Below, piece by piece: positions 1 to 8,665 of a stretch of 64,000 bases of DNA. A program made the position numbers and the translations under genes. The notes under the pieces were generated by a model that had not been told where the DNA came from, did not search any database, and saw only the letters and a list, made by a program, of their open reading frames with translations. The stretch lies in contig JAWKTE010000007.1 of NCBI GenBank assembly GCA_041401985.1, forward strand, positions 1-64,000, in the 5' to 3' direction. How positions within the stretch are numbered: position 1 is the first letter of the stretch; each line of letters opens with the position of its first letter. Origin of the DNA: JACKHA01 sp041401985 (GTDB lineage: Bacteria > Planctomycetota > Phycisphaerae > Phycisphaerales > UBA1924).

Positions 1-1
1 G

Positions 2-406
2 CGTCTGCAGGCGGGGCACGTGTACATCGCGCCGGGCGGTCAGCACATGGTCGTGGAGCGCGAGGGCGGCGTGCTGAAGTTGGCGCTGAACACGGAGCCG
101 CCCGAGAACTCGTGCCGCCCCGCGGTGGACGTGCTGTTCCGATCGGTGGCGTGGACGTACGGGGCCAAGAGCCTTGCGGTGATCCTGACGGGCATGGGCT
201 CGGACGGGCTGCGGGGGTGCGAGTACATCGCCGAGGCCGGGGGGCGCGTGATCGTGCAGGACGAGGCGTCGTCGGTGGTGTGGGGGATGCCGGGGTTCGT
301 GGCGCGGGCGGGGCTGGCGGAGCGTCAACTCCCGCTGCAGCAGGTCGCGGGCGAGATCACACGCCTGGTCGGCGAGGGACGCGGGCGGATGGCCCGGGCC
401 GGTTGA
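2..406 (+). CDS. cheB: Protein-glutamate methylesterase CheB, C-terminal part (5' end outside window)
   Basis: The frame is open from base 2 and ends at TGA 404-406, so the start lies upstream of the window. The fragment has the end of the CheB methylesterase domain: an APGGQHM segment near its start and the TGMGSDG motif, whose Asp is the third member of the CheB Ser-His-Asp triad. CheB demethylates or deamidates chemoreceptor glutamates in the cytoplasm and opposes CheR, which is encoded next. The receiver domain and the catalytic Ser cannot be seen. The reading frame is clean and the family assignment secure; only completeness is unknown. Confidence 0.9.
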   Translation, partial: RLQAGHVYIAPGGQHMVVEREGGVLKLALNTEPPENSCRPAVDVLFRSVAWTYGAKSLAVILTGMGSDGLRGCEYIAEAGGRVIVQDEASSVVWGMPGFVARAGLAERQLPLQQVAGEITRLVGEGRGRMARAG

Positions 407-486
407 GGGCGGCGGTCGCGGGAGTCGCGATCGGGCGGCGGGGCGTCGATGGGAGCCGAGGGGACGGACGGGTCAAGGAACAGCGC

Positions 487-1335
487 ATGCCAATCACCAC
501 GAGCGAGTTCGATTATGTGCGGGACCTGGTGTACCGCAAGTCCGGCATCGTGCTGGAGCCCGGCAAGGAATACCTGGTCGAGGCGCGCCTGACGAGCGTG
601 GTCCGCCAGGAGAAGCTCGAGTCGATCGAGGCGCTGGTGAAGCGGCTGCGGGCCAGTTCGGTCGACCCGCTGCACGTGAGGGTCGTCGAGGCGATGACGA
701 CCAACGAGACGAGCTTCTTCCGTGACATCCACCCGTTCGAGGCGCTCAAGAAGGTCGTGATCCCGGAGCTGCTCGAGAAGCGGGCGGCGAGCAAGACGCT
801 GTCGATCTGGTGCGCCGCGGCCTCGACGGGCCAGGAGCCGTACACGGTCGCGATGTGCCTGCTGGACGCGATCCCGAATATCGACCAGTGGCGGATCTCG
901 TTCGTGGCGACGGACATCTCGTCGGAGATGATCGCGCGGTGCAAGGCGGGACGGTACAACCAGATCGAGATCAACCGCGGCCTGCCGGCGATGCTGATGG
1001 TCAAGTACTTCAGCAAGCAGGGCCTGGAGTGGGAGATCAGCCCGAAACTGCGGTCGATGGTCGATTTCCGCGAGATGAACCTGACCCAGCCGTTCGTGGG
1101 GCTTGGGCAGGTGGACATCGTGTTCATGCGGAACGTGCTGATCTACTTCGACGCCGCGACGAAGAAGCGGATCCTGGCCAACACGCGCCAGTTGCTGCGT
1201 CCGGACGGGAGCCTGTTCCTGGGCTCGGCCGAGACGACGATGGGGCTGGACGAGAACTATCAGCGCGTGCCGATCGACAAGAGCAGCATCTATCGCCCGG
1301 CCGCCGCGTCGGGGATCACCGCCAAGGCCGCGTGA
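487..1335 (+). CDS. cheR: Chemotaxis protein methyltransferase CheR
   Basis: CheR transfers methyl groups from SAM to chemoreceptor glutamates and works against CheB. The 282-residue protein has the usual layout: an N-terminal helical domain with TTNETSFFRD, then a Rossmann methyltransferase domain with AASTGQEPYT (SAM-binding loop) and NVLIYFD. ATG 487 is chosen because the recognisable CheR start (MPITTSEFDY) begins there and an AAGGA lies a few bases upstream; the frame is open further 5' but reads as antisense-like sequence. It follows cheB by about 80 nt and precedes the CheX-like genes, consistent with one adaptation operon. Confidence 0.93.
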   Translation: MPITTSEFDYVRDLVYRKSGIVLEPGKEYLVEARLTSVVRQEKLESIEALVKRLRASSVDPLHVRVVEAMTTNETSFFRDIHPFEALKKVVIPELLEKRAASKTLSIWCAAASTGQEPYTVAMCLLDAIPNIDQWRISFVATDISSEMIARCKAGRYNQIEINRGLPAMLMVKYFSKQGLEWEISPKLRSMVDFREMNLTQPFVGLGQVDIVFMRNVLIYFDAATKKRILANTRQLLRPDGSLFLGSAETTMGLDENYQRVPIDKSSIYRPAAASGITAKAA

Positions 1336-1372
1336 GGCCGGGACGAGCACCGCTCCGAGAAGGGGTCCGACC

Positions 1373-1861
1373 GTGAGCATGAGCGAGGACGAAATCCGCC
1401 AGTTGGCCCAGACGGTGTGGGAGACCACGCTCGGGATCCCGCTGACGCCGCAGGACACGCCGTCGTTTGCGTCGGGGACGCGGATGGTGGTGGCGTGCGT
1501 GCAGATCACGGGTGCGTGGGGCGGTGCGGTGTTCCTGCACGTGCCGGAGCCCGCGGCCCGGGCCGCGGCGGCGGGGATGTTCCAGTGCGAGCAGCGTTCG
1601 GTGCGCGTGCAGGACATGCAGGAGGCGGTGGCGGAACTGGGCAACATGGTGGCGGGGAACATCAAGGCGCTGCTCCCCGAGCCGTCGTGCCTGTCGCTGC
1701 CGACCGTGGTCGAGGGCGGGGACTTCTCGTCGAGGATCCCCGGCAGCCGCCTCGTGCACCGCGTCGTGCTGTCCGCCGACGGGCAGGACATCGCGGTGAC
1801 CGTCGTCGAGAGCGTGCGCCACTCCGGCGCGGCGTCGAATAGCGGCGTCAAGGCCGCCTGA
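1373..1861 (+). CDS. CheX/CheC-family chemotaxis protein (first copy)
   Basis: A 162-residue CheX/CheC-fold protein. It has one ELGNMVAG segment (E88, N91), the ExxN signature of the CheC/CheX/FliY family, which dephosphorylates CheY-P. CheX carries one such motif and usually acts as a dimer, which fits the length. GTG 1373 is preceded at good distance by GAGAAGGGG; ATG 1379 two codons later is the alternative. It lies 37 nt after cheR and 31 nt before a second, diverged CheX-like gene. A phosphatase role is inferred from family and context, not shown by the sequence. Confidence 0.82.
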   Translation: MSMSEDEIRQLAQTVWETTLGIPLTPQDTPSFASGTRMVVACVQITGAWGGAVFLHVPEPAARAAAAGMFQCEQRSVRVQDMQEAVAELGNMVAGNIKALLPEPSCLSLPTVVEGGDFSSRIPGSRLVHRVVLSADGQDIAVTVVESVRHSGAASNSGVKAA

Positions 1862-1892
1862 ACCAGCAAGCACCAACCCTTCGGAGGAAGCG

Positions 1893-2384
1893 ATGTCCGC
1901 CACCCAAGCCCCGTCGACCGCGATCGCCAAGGTCATTGTCCCGTTCACGCACGCCGTCCGCCAGGTCTTCTTCAAGATGGCCAAGGTGCAGACGACGGTC
2001 GGGACGCCGCACCTGAAGAACCAGACCGCGTCGACCTACAGCATCTGCGGGATCATCGGGTTCTCCGGGAACGTGACGGGCTCGGTGGTGCTGTCGTTCT
2101 CGGAGGAGGCGGGGGACAACCTGGTCGAGGCGTTCGCGGGCGAGCGGCACGAGCGGAGCAGCGCGGACTTCGCCGACGCCATCGGCGAACTGGCGAACAT
2201 GGTGGCCGGGTGCGCCAAGCAGCAGATGGGCGCCGGCACGAACATCTCGCTGCCGAGCGTGGTGATCGGCGAGAAGTACACGGTGGCGGCCCAGAGCATG
2301 CCCTGCGTCGTGATCCCGGTCACGAGCCCGATGGGGAGTTTCTCGGTCGAGGTGAGCATCAAGGAGACGCCGGCGCAGGCGTGA
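1893..2384 (+). CDS. cheX: CheX-like chemotaxis phosphatase (second copy)
   Basis: This 163-residue protein matches CheX along its whole length: an N-terminal helix with IVPFTHAVRQVF, GIIGFSGNVTGSVVLSF, and the phosphatase motif E99-L-A-N102 inside GELANMVAG. It has a clear ribosome binding site (GGAGGAAG, 7 nt before ATG 1893). The family dephosphorylates CheY-P to terminate the signal. Two adjacent, non-identical CheX-type genes after cheR suggest either a heterodimer or two response-regulator targets; that is inference. Confidence 0.85.
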   Translation: MSATQAPSTAIAKVIVPFTHAVRQVFFKMAKVQTTVGTPHLKNQTASTYSICGIIGFSGNVTGSVVLSFSEEAGDNLVEAFAGERHERSSADFADAIGELANMVAGCAKQQMGAGTNISLPSVVIGEKYTVAAQSMPCVVIPVTSPMGSFSVEVSIKETPAQA

Positions 2385-2428
2385 GCGCCGGCGGATGCGC
2401 CCCGGCGCACGATCGGCAAGGAGGCGGC

Positions 2429-3475
2429 ATGTCAGCCCAGCGCAGCCAGCCCGAGTCCCCCGCACCCGTCGGCGATGGCCCCGAGCGGTCGGGGGCGGGC
2501 CCGGCCCAGGCGCCGTGGTGCTGCCAGGGCGACGTGCCCATGGGCAGCGACCCGGTGGTGTGCGAGGGCGACGCCGTGGTTGATGGGGCCGTGCGCGTCG
2601 GCGCGTCGATCAGGGCCGGCGGCTCGGTGTGCGTCGGGGCCAGCACCGAGCACGCCACGATCGAGGCGGGCGGCGACATCGAGGTCGCGAGCGCGATGGT
2701 TGGCGGGCGGGGCGGCTCGTACACCAGCGGCGGGTCCGTGCGCTTCCGCCTGGCCAACGGAGCGACGATCCACGCCGAGGACAACGTGTCGGGCGAACTG
2801 GAGATGGCCGGCTGCCGCATCACCTGCGGCGGTGCGGTGCGCTGCCCGATCGGGCACATCCTGGGCGGGCACGTGACGGCGGTTGGAGGCCTGGTCTGCG
2901 GGACGCTGGGGAGCCCCGGCGTGGGCGGCGTGCCGACGGTTGTCGAGGTCGGGATCGACGACAAACTCCGGCGTCTGAGCGACCGGCACGCGCCGACCAT
3001 CATGGCGAACCTCGAGCGGGCCGAGAAGATCCGGAACAAGGTCGGTCCGCTGATGGCGCACATGAAGCGTCTGACCGCCCAGCAGCGCGAGACCGCGACC
3101 GAACTGCTCACCGAGGCGAGCATGCTCTACGACGAGACCAACGCCCTGGTCACGACGCTGCGCGGCGCGATGGCCGAGAGCGAGATGCGGGCCGTGCGGA
3201 GCGTCTTCGTCGCCGCGGTGATCCACCCCGGCACCACGATCCGGTTCCCGGCGGCGCAAATGATCATCGAGAAGGCGTACAAGGGCCCGGTGCGTCTGGT
3301 GAGCGACGGGCGCGGCTCGGCGGCGAAGGTCCAGGCGGTCGACCCGACGACGGGGTCGGTCACGACGCCGAAGTTCGCGTTGTACGCCGACGCGTCGCTG
3401 GAAGCGCTGGCCCGCGCGATCGCGGCGGTGGAGTCGGCCCAGGCGGCGGCCCAGGCGATGCGCAAGGCCGCGTGA
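2429..3475 (+). CDS. FapA/DUF342-family protein
   Basis: The 348-residue protein has the FapA (DUF342) architecture. A central glycine- and valine-rich right-handed beta-helix (roughly residues 35-170, repeats such as GDAVVDGAVRVGASI and CGGAVRCPIGHILGG) is followed by a helical stretch (about 185-260) and a small C-terminal domain (HPGTTIRFPAAQMII). FapA proteins are associated with flagellar assembly or polar localisation and occur near chemotaxis genes. ATG 2429 follows a strong AAGGAGG. The frame is open upstream, but that part has no homologous look. It is the last gene of the cheB-cheR-cheX unit; the exact role is unknown. Confidence 0.75.
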   Translation: MSAQRSQPESPAPVGDGPERSGAGPAQAPWCCQGDVPMGSDPVVCEGDAVVDGAVRVGASIRAGGSVCVGASTEHATIEAGGDIEVASAMVGGRGGSYTSGGSVRFRLANGATIHAEDNVSGELEMAGCRITCGGAVRCPIGHILGGHVTAVGGLVCGTLGSPGVGGVPTVVEVGIDDKLRRLSDRHAPTIMANLERAEKIRNKVGPLMAHMKRLTAQQRETATELLTEASMLYDETNALVTTLRGAMAESEMRAVRSVFVAAVIHPGTTIRFPAAQMIIEKAYKGPVRLVSDGRGSAAKVQAVDPTTGSVTTPKFALYADASLEALARAIAAVESAQAAAQAMRKAA

Positions 3476-3481
3476 GGCGCG

Positions 3482-3487
3482 TACGCT
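3482..3487 (+). promoter_or_regulatory. Candidate -10 box (TACGCT) for the Ser/Thr kinase gene
   Basis: TACGCT lies 49 nt before ATG 3537 and just after the stop of the preceding operon. It matches the TANNNT boxes seen before many starts in this window. A start site near 3494 would give a leader of about 43 nt. No convincing -35 element is visible. Confidence 0.4.
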
Positions 3488-3536
3488 CGAACGGTCGGTG
3501 CGCCCCGCTCGGCGTTGCCGCTCCCGGGGCCGCGCG

Positions 3537-5786
3537 ATGGATAGTTCGCATAGCAGCGATGAGCACGCCGAGTCCCGCGTTGCCCGGCTGTTCCGCGAGG
3601 CGATCTCGCTCGATGTTGATGCGCGGGCAGCATTCCTGGAGCGCCTCGGGCACGCCGACCCGGACGCGGTGCGGGAGGTCCGGGCCCTGATCGAGGCCGA
3701 CGCGGCCGCCGCCACGTCGTTCCTTGCGCGTTCGCCGGGCGATGGCATCGCGTCGGGCACGCTGGTCGCGCGTGCGGACACGCCGACGCGGATCGGGCCG
3801 TACACGATCGAGCGGCGTCTGGGCGAAGGCGGCATGGGCATCGTGTATCTGGCCCACCAGGACCGGCCGCGCCGGCAGGTCGCGGTGAAGGTGATCCGCC
3901 CGGAGGGCATGTCGCAGCGGGCCATCGCCCGGTTCGCGTCCGAGGCCGAACTGCTCGGGCGGCTCAATCACCCCGGCATCGCGACGATCCTCGAGGCCGG
4001 CACGGACACGAGCGGGCCGCACCCGCGCCATTACCTGGCGATGGAGTACGTCGAAGGGCGTCCGCTGGCGGTGTTCGCGGCGGGGCTGGACCTGCGCCGC
4101 AGGATGGCGCTCGTGGCCGACATCGCCGACGCGGTCCACCACGCCCACCAGCGAGGCGTGATCCACCGCGACCTGAAGCCGGCCAACGTCATGGTCACGC
4201 CCGAGGGTCGCCCGAAGGTGCTGGACTTCGGCATCGCGCGAACGGTGGGCACGCGCGAAATCGACGCGACGCTTCGGACCGCGACCGGGCACATCGTCGG
4301 AACGCTCGAGTACCTCTCGCCGGAGCAGGTCGGGCCGGACCCCAGCGCGGTGGACACGCGGACGGACGTGTACGCGCTCGGAGCGATCGCGTACGAACTC
4401 GTCACGGGCGGGCCGCCGTTCGACTTCCAGCGTCTGGCCCTGTTCGAGGCGATGCGTCTGATCCGCGAGCGCGGGCCGCGGCCCATCGAGCAGGCGGCCC
4501 CCGCGTGCGACCGGGACGCGGCGACGATCATCGCCAAGGCGATGGCATTGGAGCCCGGGCGGCGATACGCGTCGGCGTCGGAACTGGCAGCGGACATCCG
4601 GCGGTATCTGGCGGGCGAGCCGATCGAGGCCCGCCGTTCGAGCGTGACGTACCGCGTGACGAAGTTCGCGTCGGCGAACCGGACGCTGGTCGGCGGGATC
4701 GGGGCGTTTGTCGGGCTGCTGGTCGTGGCGCTCGTGGTGCTGGCGTTCACGCTCGGGCAGGTGCGGCGCGAGCGCGACGAGAAGCAGCGACAGATCGAGA
4801 CGCTCTCGGGGCTCAACTCGTTCTTCGTCGATGATCTGCTGTCGCTGAGCGACCCGTGGGAGGCCGGGCAGGAGGATGTGCGCCTGATCGACGCGCTCGA
4901 GCGGGCGTCTGCGGGGCTGGGCGAGCGCCTGGCGGGCGCGCCGGAGGTGGAGGCGAAGATCCGCCTGGCGCTCGGGCGGACGTACATCAACGTCGTGCGC
5001 CTGGAGGAGGCTTCGACGCAACTGGAGCGGGCGGTGGCGCTGGTGGATGGCGGCGGCGTGCCGGACCGGGACGCCGCGGACATCCTCGGGACCATGTCGA
5101 TGCTGCGGCGCGACCAGGACCGCCAGGATGAGGCGCTGGTCGCCGCGACGCGGGCGCTCGATCTGGTTCGCCAGCGGCTGGCGAATGACTCGGGCCTGCT
5201 GCTGGAGGCGCTCGTCGAGCGGGGCAGCGTGCTGTACCGGCTTGGTCGGTTCGACGAGGCGGTCGCGGCGTTCGGAGAGGCGTACGAACTCGGCAAGCGT
5301 GACCTGCCGGACGACTCGGGCACGCTAGCGGCCGGCTCGAGCCTGTCGGTTGCGATCGAGCGGGACGGACGCCTGGCCGAGGCCCGCGAACTCAGCGAGG
5401 AGGTCGTCGAGCGGTACCGACGCGTGCTCGGACCCGAGCACCCGGACACGCTGACGGCGGCGAACAACCTGGCGACCCAGCGATCGGCGGTGGGCGACAA
5501 CGAAGGCGCCGAGGTGCTCTTTGGTGAGGTGCTGGACGCGCGGCGGCGGACGCTTGGGAGCGAGCACGCCGACACGCTCGTGTCGATGGTGACGCTGGCG
5601 CAGCACTACCTGCGCGTGGGGCGGTTCGACGATGGCCTTCCGCCGGCGATCGCGGCGGCCGAAGGGCTTGCGAGGTCACTCGGGCCGGCGCACCGGTACA
5701 CGCGCAGCGCGCGGCGGACGGTGGTGCGGCTGTACGAAAGCGCGGGGCGGGCGGACGAGGCGGATGCGTGGCGGGACGAGCCGTGA
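3537..5786 (+). CDS. Membrane Ser/Thr protein kinase with C-terminal TPR domain
   Basis: A 749-residue eukaryotic-type (Hanks) kinase. Order: N-terminal helical region (1-80); kinase domain (about 86-365) with the Gly loop LGEGGMG (95-101), VAVKV with the ATP Lys, catalytic loop HRDLKPANVMV (210-220), DFG (230-232) and SPEQVG in place of APE; one membrane span (about 385-408, GLLVVALVVLAF); then an extracytoplasmic TPR region with LGPEHPDTLTAANNLA-type repeats. All catalytic residues are present, so it should be active. ATG 3537 is preferred because upstream codons look non-coding. In Planctomycetota such kinases often neighbour ECF sigma genes; none is adjacent, although a sigma-like gene converges from the other side. 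Confidence 0.9.
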   Translation: MDSSHSSDEHAESRVARLFREAISLDVDARAAFLERLGHADPDAVREVRALIEADAAAATSFLARSPGDGIASGTLVARADTPTRIGPYTIERRLGEGGMGIVYLAHQDRPRRQVAVKVIRPEGMSQRAIARFASEAELLGRLNHPGIATILEAGTDTSGPHPRHYLAMEYVEGRPLAVFAAGLDLRRRMALVADIADAVHHAHQRGVIHRDLKPANVMVTPEGRPKVLDFGIARTVGTREIDATLRTATGHIVGTLEYLSPEQVGPDPSAVDTRTDVYALGAIAYELVTGGPPFDFQRLALFEAMRLIRERGPRPIEQAAPACDRDAATIIAKAMALEPGRRYASASELAADIRRYLAGEPIEARRSSVTYRVTKFASANRTLVGGIGAFVGLLVVALVVLAFTLGQVRRERDEKQRQIETLSGLNSFFVDDLLSLSDPWEAGQEDVRLIDALERASAGLGERLAGAPEVEAKIRLALGRTYINVVRLEEASTQLERAVALVDGGGVPDRDAADILGTMSMLRRDQDRQDEALVAATRALDLVRQRLANDSGLLLEALVERGSVLYRLGRFDEAVAAFGEAYELGKRDLPDDSGTLAAGSSLSVAIERDGRLAEARELSEEVVERYRRVLGPEHPDTLTAANNLATQRSAVGDNEGAEVLFGEVLDARRRTLGSEHADTLVSMVTLAQHYLRVGRFDDGLPPAIAAAEGLARSLGPAHRYTRSARRTVVRLYESAGRADEADAWRDEP

Positions 5787-5808
5787 GCGGTGACGCTTGC
5801 CAATGAAA

Positions 5809-5832
5809 GCGGGCGGCCGTGTGGCCGCCCGC
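5809..5832. terminator. Perfect 10-bp GC hairpin between convergent genes
   Basis: Arms GCGGGCGGCC (5809-5818) and GGCCGCCCGC (5823-5832) pair perfectly around a GTGT loop, 22 nt after the kinase stop and 60 nt before the end of the converging gene at 5892. No U-tract follows, so its termination strength is uncertain. The position suits a bidirectional terminator. Confidence 0.6.
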
Positions 5833-5891
5833 TGGGTCGCTGGATGTGATGTGCGGCGTTGTCAGATCCGCGTGAGATCGCCGAAGCAGAC

Positions 5892-6810
5892 TCACCGCGT
5901 CGGGCCGCGTCCGCCGGTCTGCTCCTTCTTGAGCCGTCGGCGATGTCGGCCTGGGCGGACTCGCGCCCGCCCTGGGGCCGTGGTTGATGCCCTCGACTTC
6001 GACATGGCCTCGACGCTGCCCGCCGCGGCTGCCGCGACCACCGGTCTGCTCACCGGCATAGGCGGGCGCGGCGGAGCAACGTCCAGGACCATCATGGCCG
6101 CCAGCAGCAAGGCCCCGACGGCCCTGCCCAAGCCGCCCCGCCCGCGGGCCGCTACCAGGCGCGTCCTGCATGATCGACCACCCTCCGAGGCGGCTGCGCA
6201 TCTCTGCTTGCACCGTGTTCACCTTCATGTCCCCCGTGGTGGTGGATTCGATCAGGTCGTCGGTCTTCTCGTCGGTCACGCCCAGGGCCATGGCGATCCG
6301 CTGACGCTCGCCGGCTTCCGGCCACGACGCGGCCAGCTTCTGGCGGACGCGCTCGGCGACCGCCGCGCGGACACGGGCCAGGTCGGCCCCGATCTGTTCG
6401 TTCTGCTCGAACGCCGCGCCCTGCCCGCTGGTGGCGGCCAAGGCCTCGACGCGGCTGGTGGTGACGCTGGCGCGGATCTCCGCGGCCCGGGCCTTCTCGT
6501 AGGCCGCCTCACGCGCGGTGCGGCGGAAGGTCTTGCGGACCAGCGCCAGGTGGGCCCAGCGGGCCAGCGTCGCGGCGTTCTTCTCGAGGCGCTCGACGGC
6601 GACCTCGGGCGTCGGGTCGTCGTGGAACGTGGGCCAGGCGCCCTTCTCGAGCATCCGCCACACGCGCTGGTCGACCCACGCGACCATGTCCGACGGGTCC
6701 ATGGCGTTGTCGGTCAGCGTGCGCGAGACGCGCCGGCACGCGCGCTCGACGGGCGTGCGCACCTGCTTCTCGTAGAGTCGCCAGAAAAGGTCCTGTTGGC
6801 TTCGTTCCAT
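5892..6810 (-). CDS. Sigma-factor-like protein with an apparent frameshift near its C-terminus
   Basis: From ATG 6810 (rc GGAAGGAAG upstream) the first about 215 codons read as a charged helical protein. An early segment (LFWRLYEKQVRTPVERACRR) and a later helix-turn-helix-like segment (ERQRIAMALGVTDEKTDDL) resemble sigma-70-type domains 2 and 4. Past about 6165 that frame turns arginine/glycine-rich, reads through the terminator and runs antisense to the kinase. The adjacent frame instead gives a plausible membrane-anchored tail (AVGALLLAAMMVLDV) ending at TGA 5892-5894. A one-base shift around 6150-6172 would join the two. It may be a sequencing error, a real mutation or programmed. The sigma assignment is tentative. 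Confidence 0.5.
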
Positions 6811-6863
6811 GGGGCACTTCCTTCCGCGCTCCCCCGGGGGCTACCAACACCCGGGACGCCCCG

Positions 6864-7541
6864 CTATTCGCGCTTGCGGTCGCGGGGCTTGGTCCGCTCC
6901 CACCTGGCCATGAGTTCGGCCAGGGCTGGGAGGCCGGCGGCGAGTTCGCCAAGGCGCGGCTCGTACTCCAGATAGGCGACGAGTTCGGTCCCGGGCCGCA
7001 GGTGTTCCGCCGTCAGGAACTGGCGGAAGATCCGGTCGGCCTCGTCCGAGAACCCCGCCAGCGCCAGGGCCTGGGCCCCGGTGAGCATCACGGGCACGCT
7101 CTGCGGGGCCACGTCCTGGGCGGCCAGGAAGTGCTCGATCGCCTCCTCGTAACGCCCCAGGCGGAGACAGCGGTCGGCCAGGTTGCCGAGGCTGATCTCG
7201 CGGCGTCTGTCCGTATCAGCATACCGCAGGGCGATGCGCTCGGTCACGATCGCCTGTTCCACTTCGCCGGCCGCGGAGTGGGCCAGAGCCCGCTGGTTGG
7301 CCCGGGCCCAGGCCGGGTTCGGGTGATTTTCGGCGTCGGACGCGTCGTACTTGTCCAGCAGGTCGAAAAGGTGGGAGCGGACCTCGGCGGTCCGGGCGGC
7401 GTCCTTGGCGGCCCGGACCTCGTGCAGGAGGTTGCAGGCGTCCATGATCGCGGCTTCGAGGGGCGATAACTCGGCGGGCTTGGTGGCCGTCACGAGCGAG
7501 GCGCTGTGGCGGGCTGGGTTCTTGGGCGAGCGCGAGAACAT
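6864..7541 (-). CDS. TPR-containing protein
   Basis: A 225-residue, mostly helical soluble protein with TPR-like helix pairs: ISLGNLADRCLRLGRYEEAIEHFLAAQ (about 135-160) is a textbook TPR, followed by VPVMLTGAQALALAGFSDEADRIF-like helices. ATG 7541 (MFSRSPKN) is chosen because the 88 upstream in-frame codons are proline-rich and without conserved features. It lies 53 nt upstream of the sigma-like gene on the same strand, so the two probably form one transcript. No enzymatic motif is visible; a protein-interaction role is inferred from the TPRs. Confidence 0.65.
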   Translation of the reverse strand: MFSRSPKNPARHSASLVTATKPAELSPLEAAIMDACNLLHEVRAAKDAARTAEVRSHLFDLLDKYDASDAENHPNPAWARANQRALAHSAAGEVEQAIVTERIALRYADTDRRREISLGNLADRCLRLGRYEEAIEHFLAAQDVAPQSVPVMLTGAQALALAGFSDEADRIFRQFLTAEHLRPGTELVAYLEYEPRLGELAAGLPALAELMARWERTKPRDRKRE

Positions 7542-7734
7542 GGGGGATTCCCGGGCGGGGGCGGGGGCGGGGGTGTCGAGGCGGGCGGGTGTTGAGGCGG
7601 GTCTCGGGTAGGCGATCCGAACGAATGACGAATTGTAGGGCGGGAAGGTGGTGGACCGGAGAGGGACCGCCGGGGGTGGGGCGGGGCTGACAGGAAAGTT
7701 GGGAGTCGGGACTTCGGGGTTTGGCGCGGCGCGA

Positions 7735-7740
7735 TAGGCT
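7735..7740 (+). promoter_or_regulatory. Leaderless-type -10 box TAGGCT before 7747
   Basis: TAGGCT ends 6 nt before ATG 7747, the distance at which transcription would start on the start codon itself. The intervening GAGGGG is too close to the ATG to act as a normal Shine-Dalgarno. Confidence 0.5.
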
Positions 7741-7746
7741 GAGGGG

Positions 7747-7965
7747 ATGGATGCCCGGAGACGGTCTATCTGGCGCTTGGTGGTTGCCGCGCTGATCGGC
7801 CTCATCGCCGTCCCGGGCGGGGCGTGGCTGCCGGTTCGCGTGTGGACGATGCACGCGTCGCCGGTGGATGCGGCGGTTTGGACGGCGGTCGTCGTGATGA
7901 GCGTGGCAGGTGTGGCCTGGTCGGTCGTCTTGCAGGCTCGCCGGTTGATCGCGGCCCGACCCTGA
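7747..7965 (+). CDS. Small two-span membrane protein
   Basis: A 72-residue hydrophobic protein with two predicted spans (about 10-30, LVVAALIGLIAVPGGAWLPV; about 43-63, VWTAVVVMSVAGVAWSVVL) and arginine clusters at both ends. No family is recognised. The start is supported by a TAGGCT box 6 nt upstream. It lies between the reverse-strand TPR gene and a hairpin repeat. Because it is short and GC-rich, confidence is moderate; the alternating hydrophobic pattern and positive ends argue for a real membrane peptide. Confidence 0.5.
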   Translation: MDARRRSIWRLVVAALIGLIAVPGGAWLPVRVWTMHASPVDAAVWTAVVVMSVAGVAWSVVLQARRLIAARP

Positions 7966-8013
7966 GCGCCTTGTGGCGACGGTCGCGTCGCCGGTCACGG
8001 CGTTGCGCTCAGC

Positions 8014-8051
8014 GTTGATCGCACCGACTTGCTCCGCGGATTCCGCAAGTC
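8014..8051. repeat. Hairpin repeat, copy 1 of 3
   Basis: Copy 1 of a dispersed element beginning GTTGATCGCACCGAC. It contains an exact inverted repeat GACTTGC (8026-8032) / GCAAGTC (8045-8051) around a 12-nt loop that itself holds TCCGCGGA. Copies 2 and 3 are at 8666 and 10337. It lies just beyond the 3' end of the reverse gene 8138-8593. Confidence 0.75.
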
Positions 8052-8137
8052 CCAGGTCCAGCCGCTCTCGACGATCCGGTTGAAGCGGTCCAGGCCAGCA
8101 GTTCGACAGACCACTCCTCGACAGTCCCTCGCAGACG

Positions 8138-8593
8138 TTAGGTAGTCTTCGATCCGCACTCTGGGCACACTTCAGCCTCGAGGCTGGCCAGTGAGTAGCC
8201 GCAGTTGTGGCACGCGCCCTGGGCCGCAGAGTATTCCATCGACATGGCCAATGCACTCACGGCGATCAGCAACAGTGCCGCAATACTGAGCACGGGGTTG
8301 ATCGAGAACAGCAACGCGCAGCCCAGACCCATCGCCGCCTGCACAGCCAAGCCAAACTTTACAACCACTGGGCGAACACTTGTGCGGACAAGTCTTGTGA
8401 GTATGAGCAGGGCGCACGTAGTACACCCGGCAATGACATGGGCCACAGAAATAGTCACTGTCTCTTCGAGTCCATGTTCGTGCCGACCAACTCGCCATGC
8501 AACAAAGGCAACGAGACTCATGAATCCAATAAAGTACACAGATTGAGATACAATCGCGCAGATCCAGATCGCATTTCGCTTCGAGTGAGTCAT
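8138..8593 (-). CDS. Membrane protein with C-terminal zinc ribbon
   Basis: A 151-residue protein with four hydrophobic segments (about 8-32, 45-66, 74-95, 96-118) and a C-terminal zinc ribbon, CHNCGYSLASLEAEVCPECG. This CxxCGYxL...CPECG ribbon on small membrane proteins is a hallmark of Planctomycetota genomes; its function is not known. Codon use at this locus is noticeably less GC-biased than its neighbours (many AT-ending codons), which may mean recent acquisition or relaxed selection. Hairpin repeats flank it on both sides (8014 and 8666). Confidence 0.75.
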   Translation of the reverse strand: MTHSKRNAIWICAIVSQSVYFIGFMSLVAFVAWRVGRHEHGLEETVTISVAHVIAGCTTCALLILTRLVRTSVRPVVVKFGLAVQAAMGLGCALLFSINPVLSIAALLLIAVSALAMSMEYSAAQGACHNCGYSLASLEAEVCPECGSKTT

Positions 8594-8665
8594 CAGGATG
8601 GTCTCAGTCTGGCAGCACCTTGGCGGACTGGAAAGTTGGGGCGGGTTGGGAAGGGGACGCTGAGG

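Noticed and set aside
6811..6863. Possible degenerate copy of the CCGGGGCG hairpin in the 6811-6863 gap
   Set aside because: Only a partial match (CGGGACGCCCCG) without the second arm or GCGAG flank.
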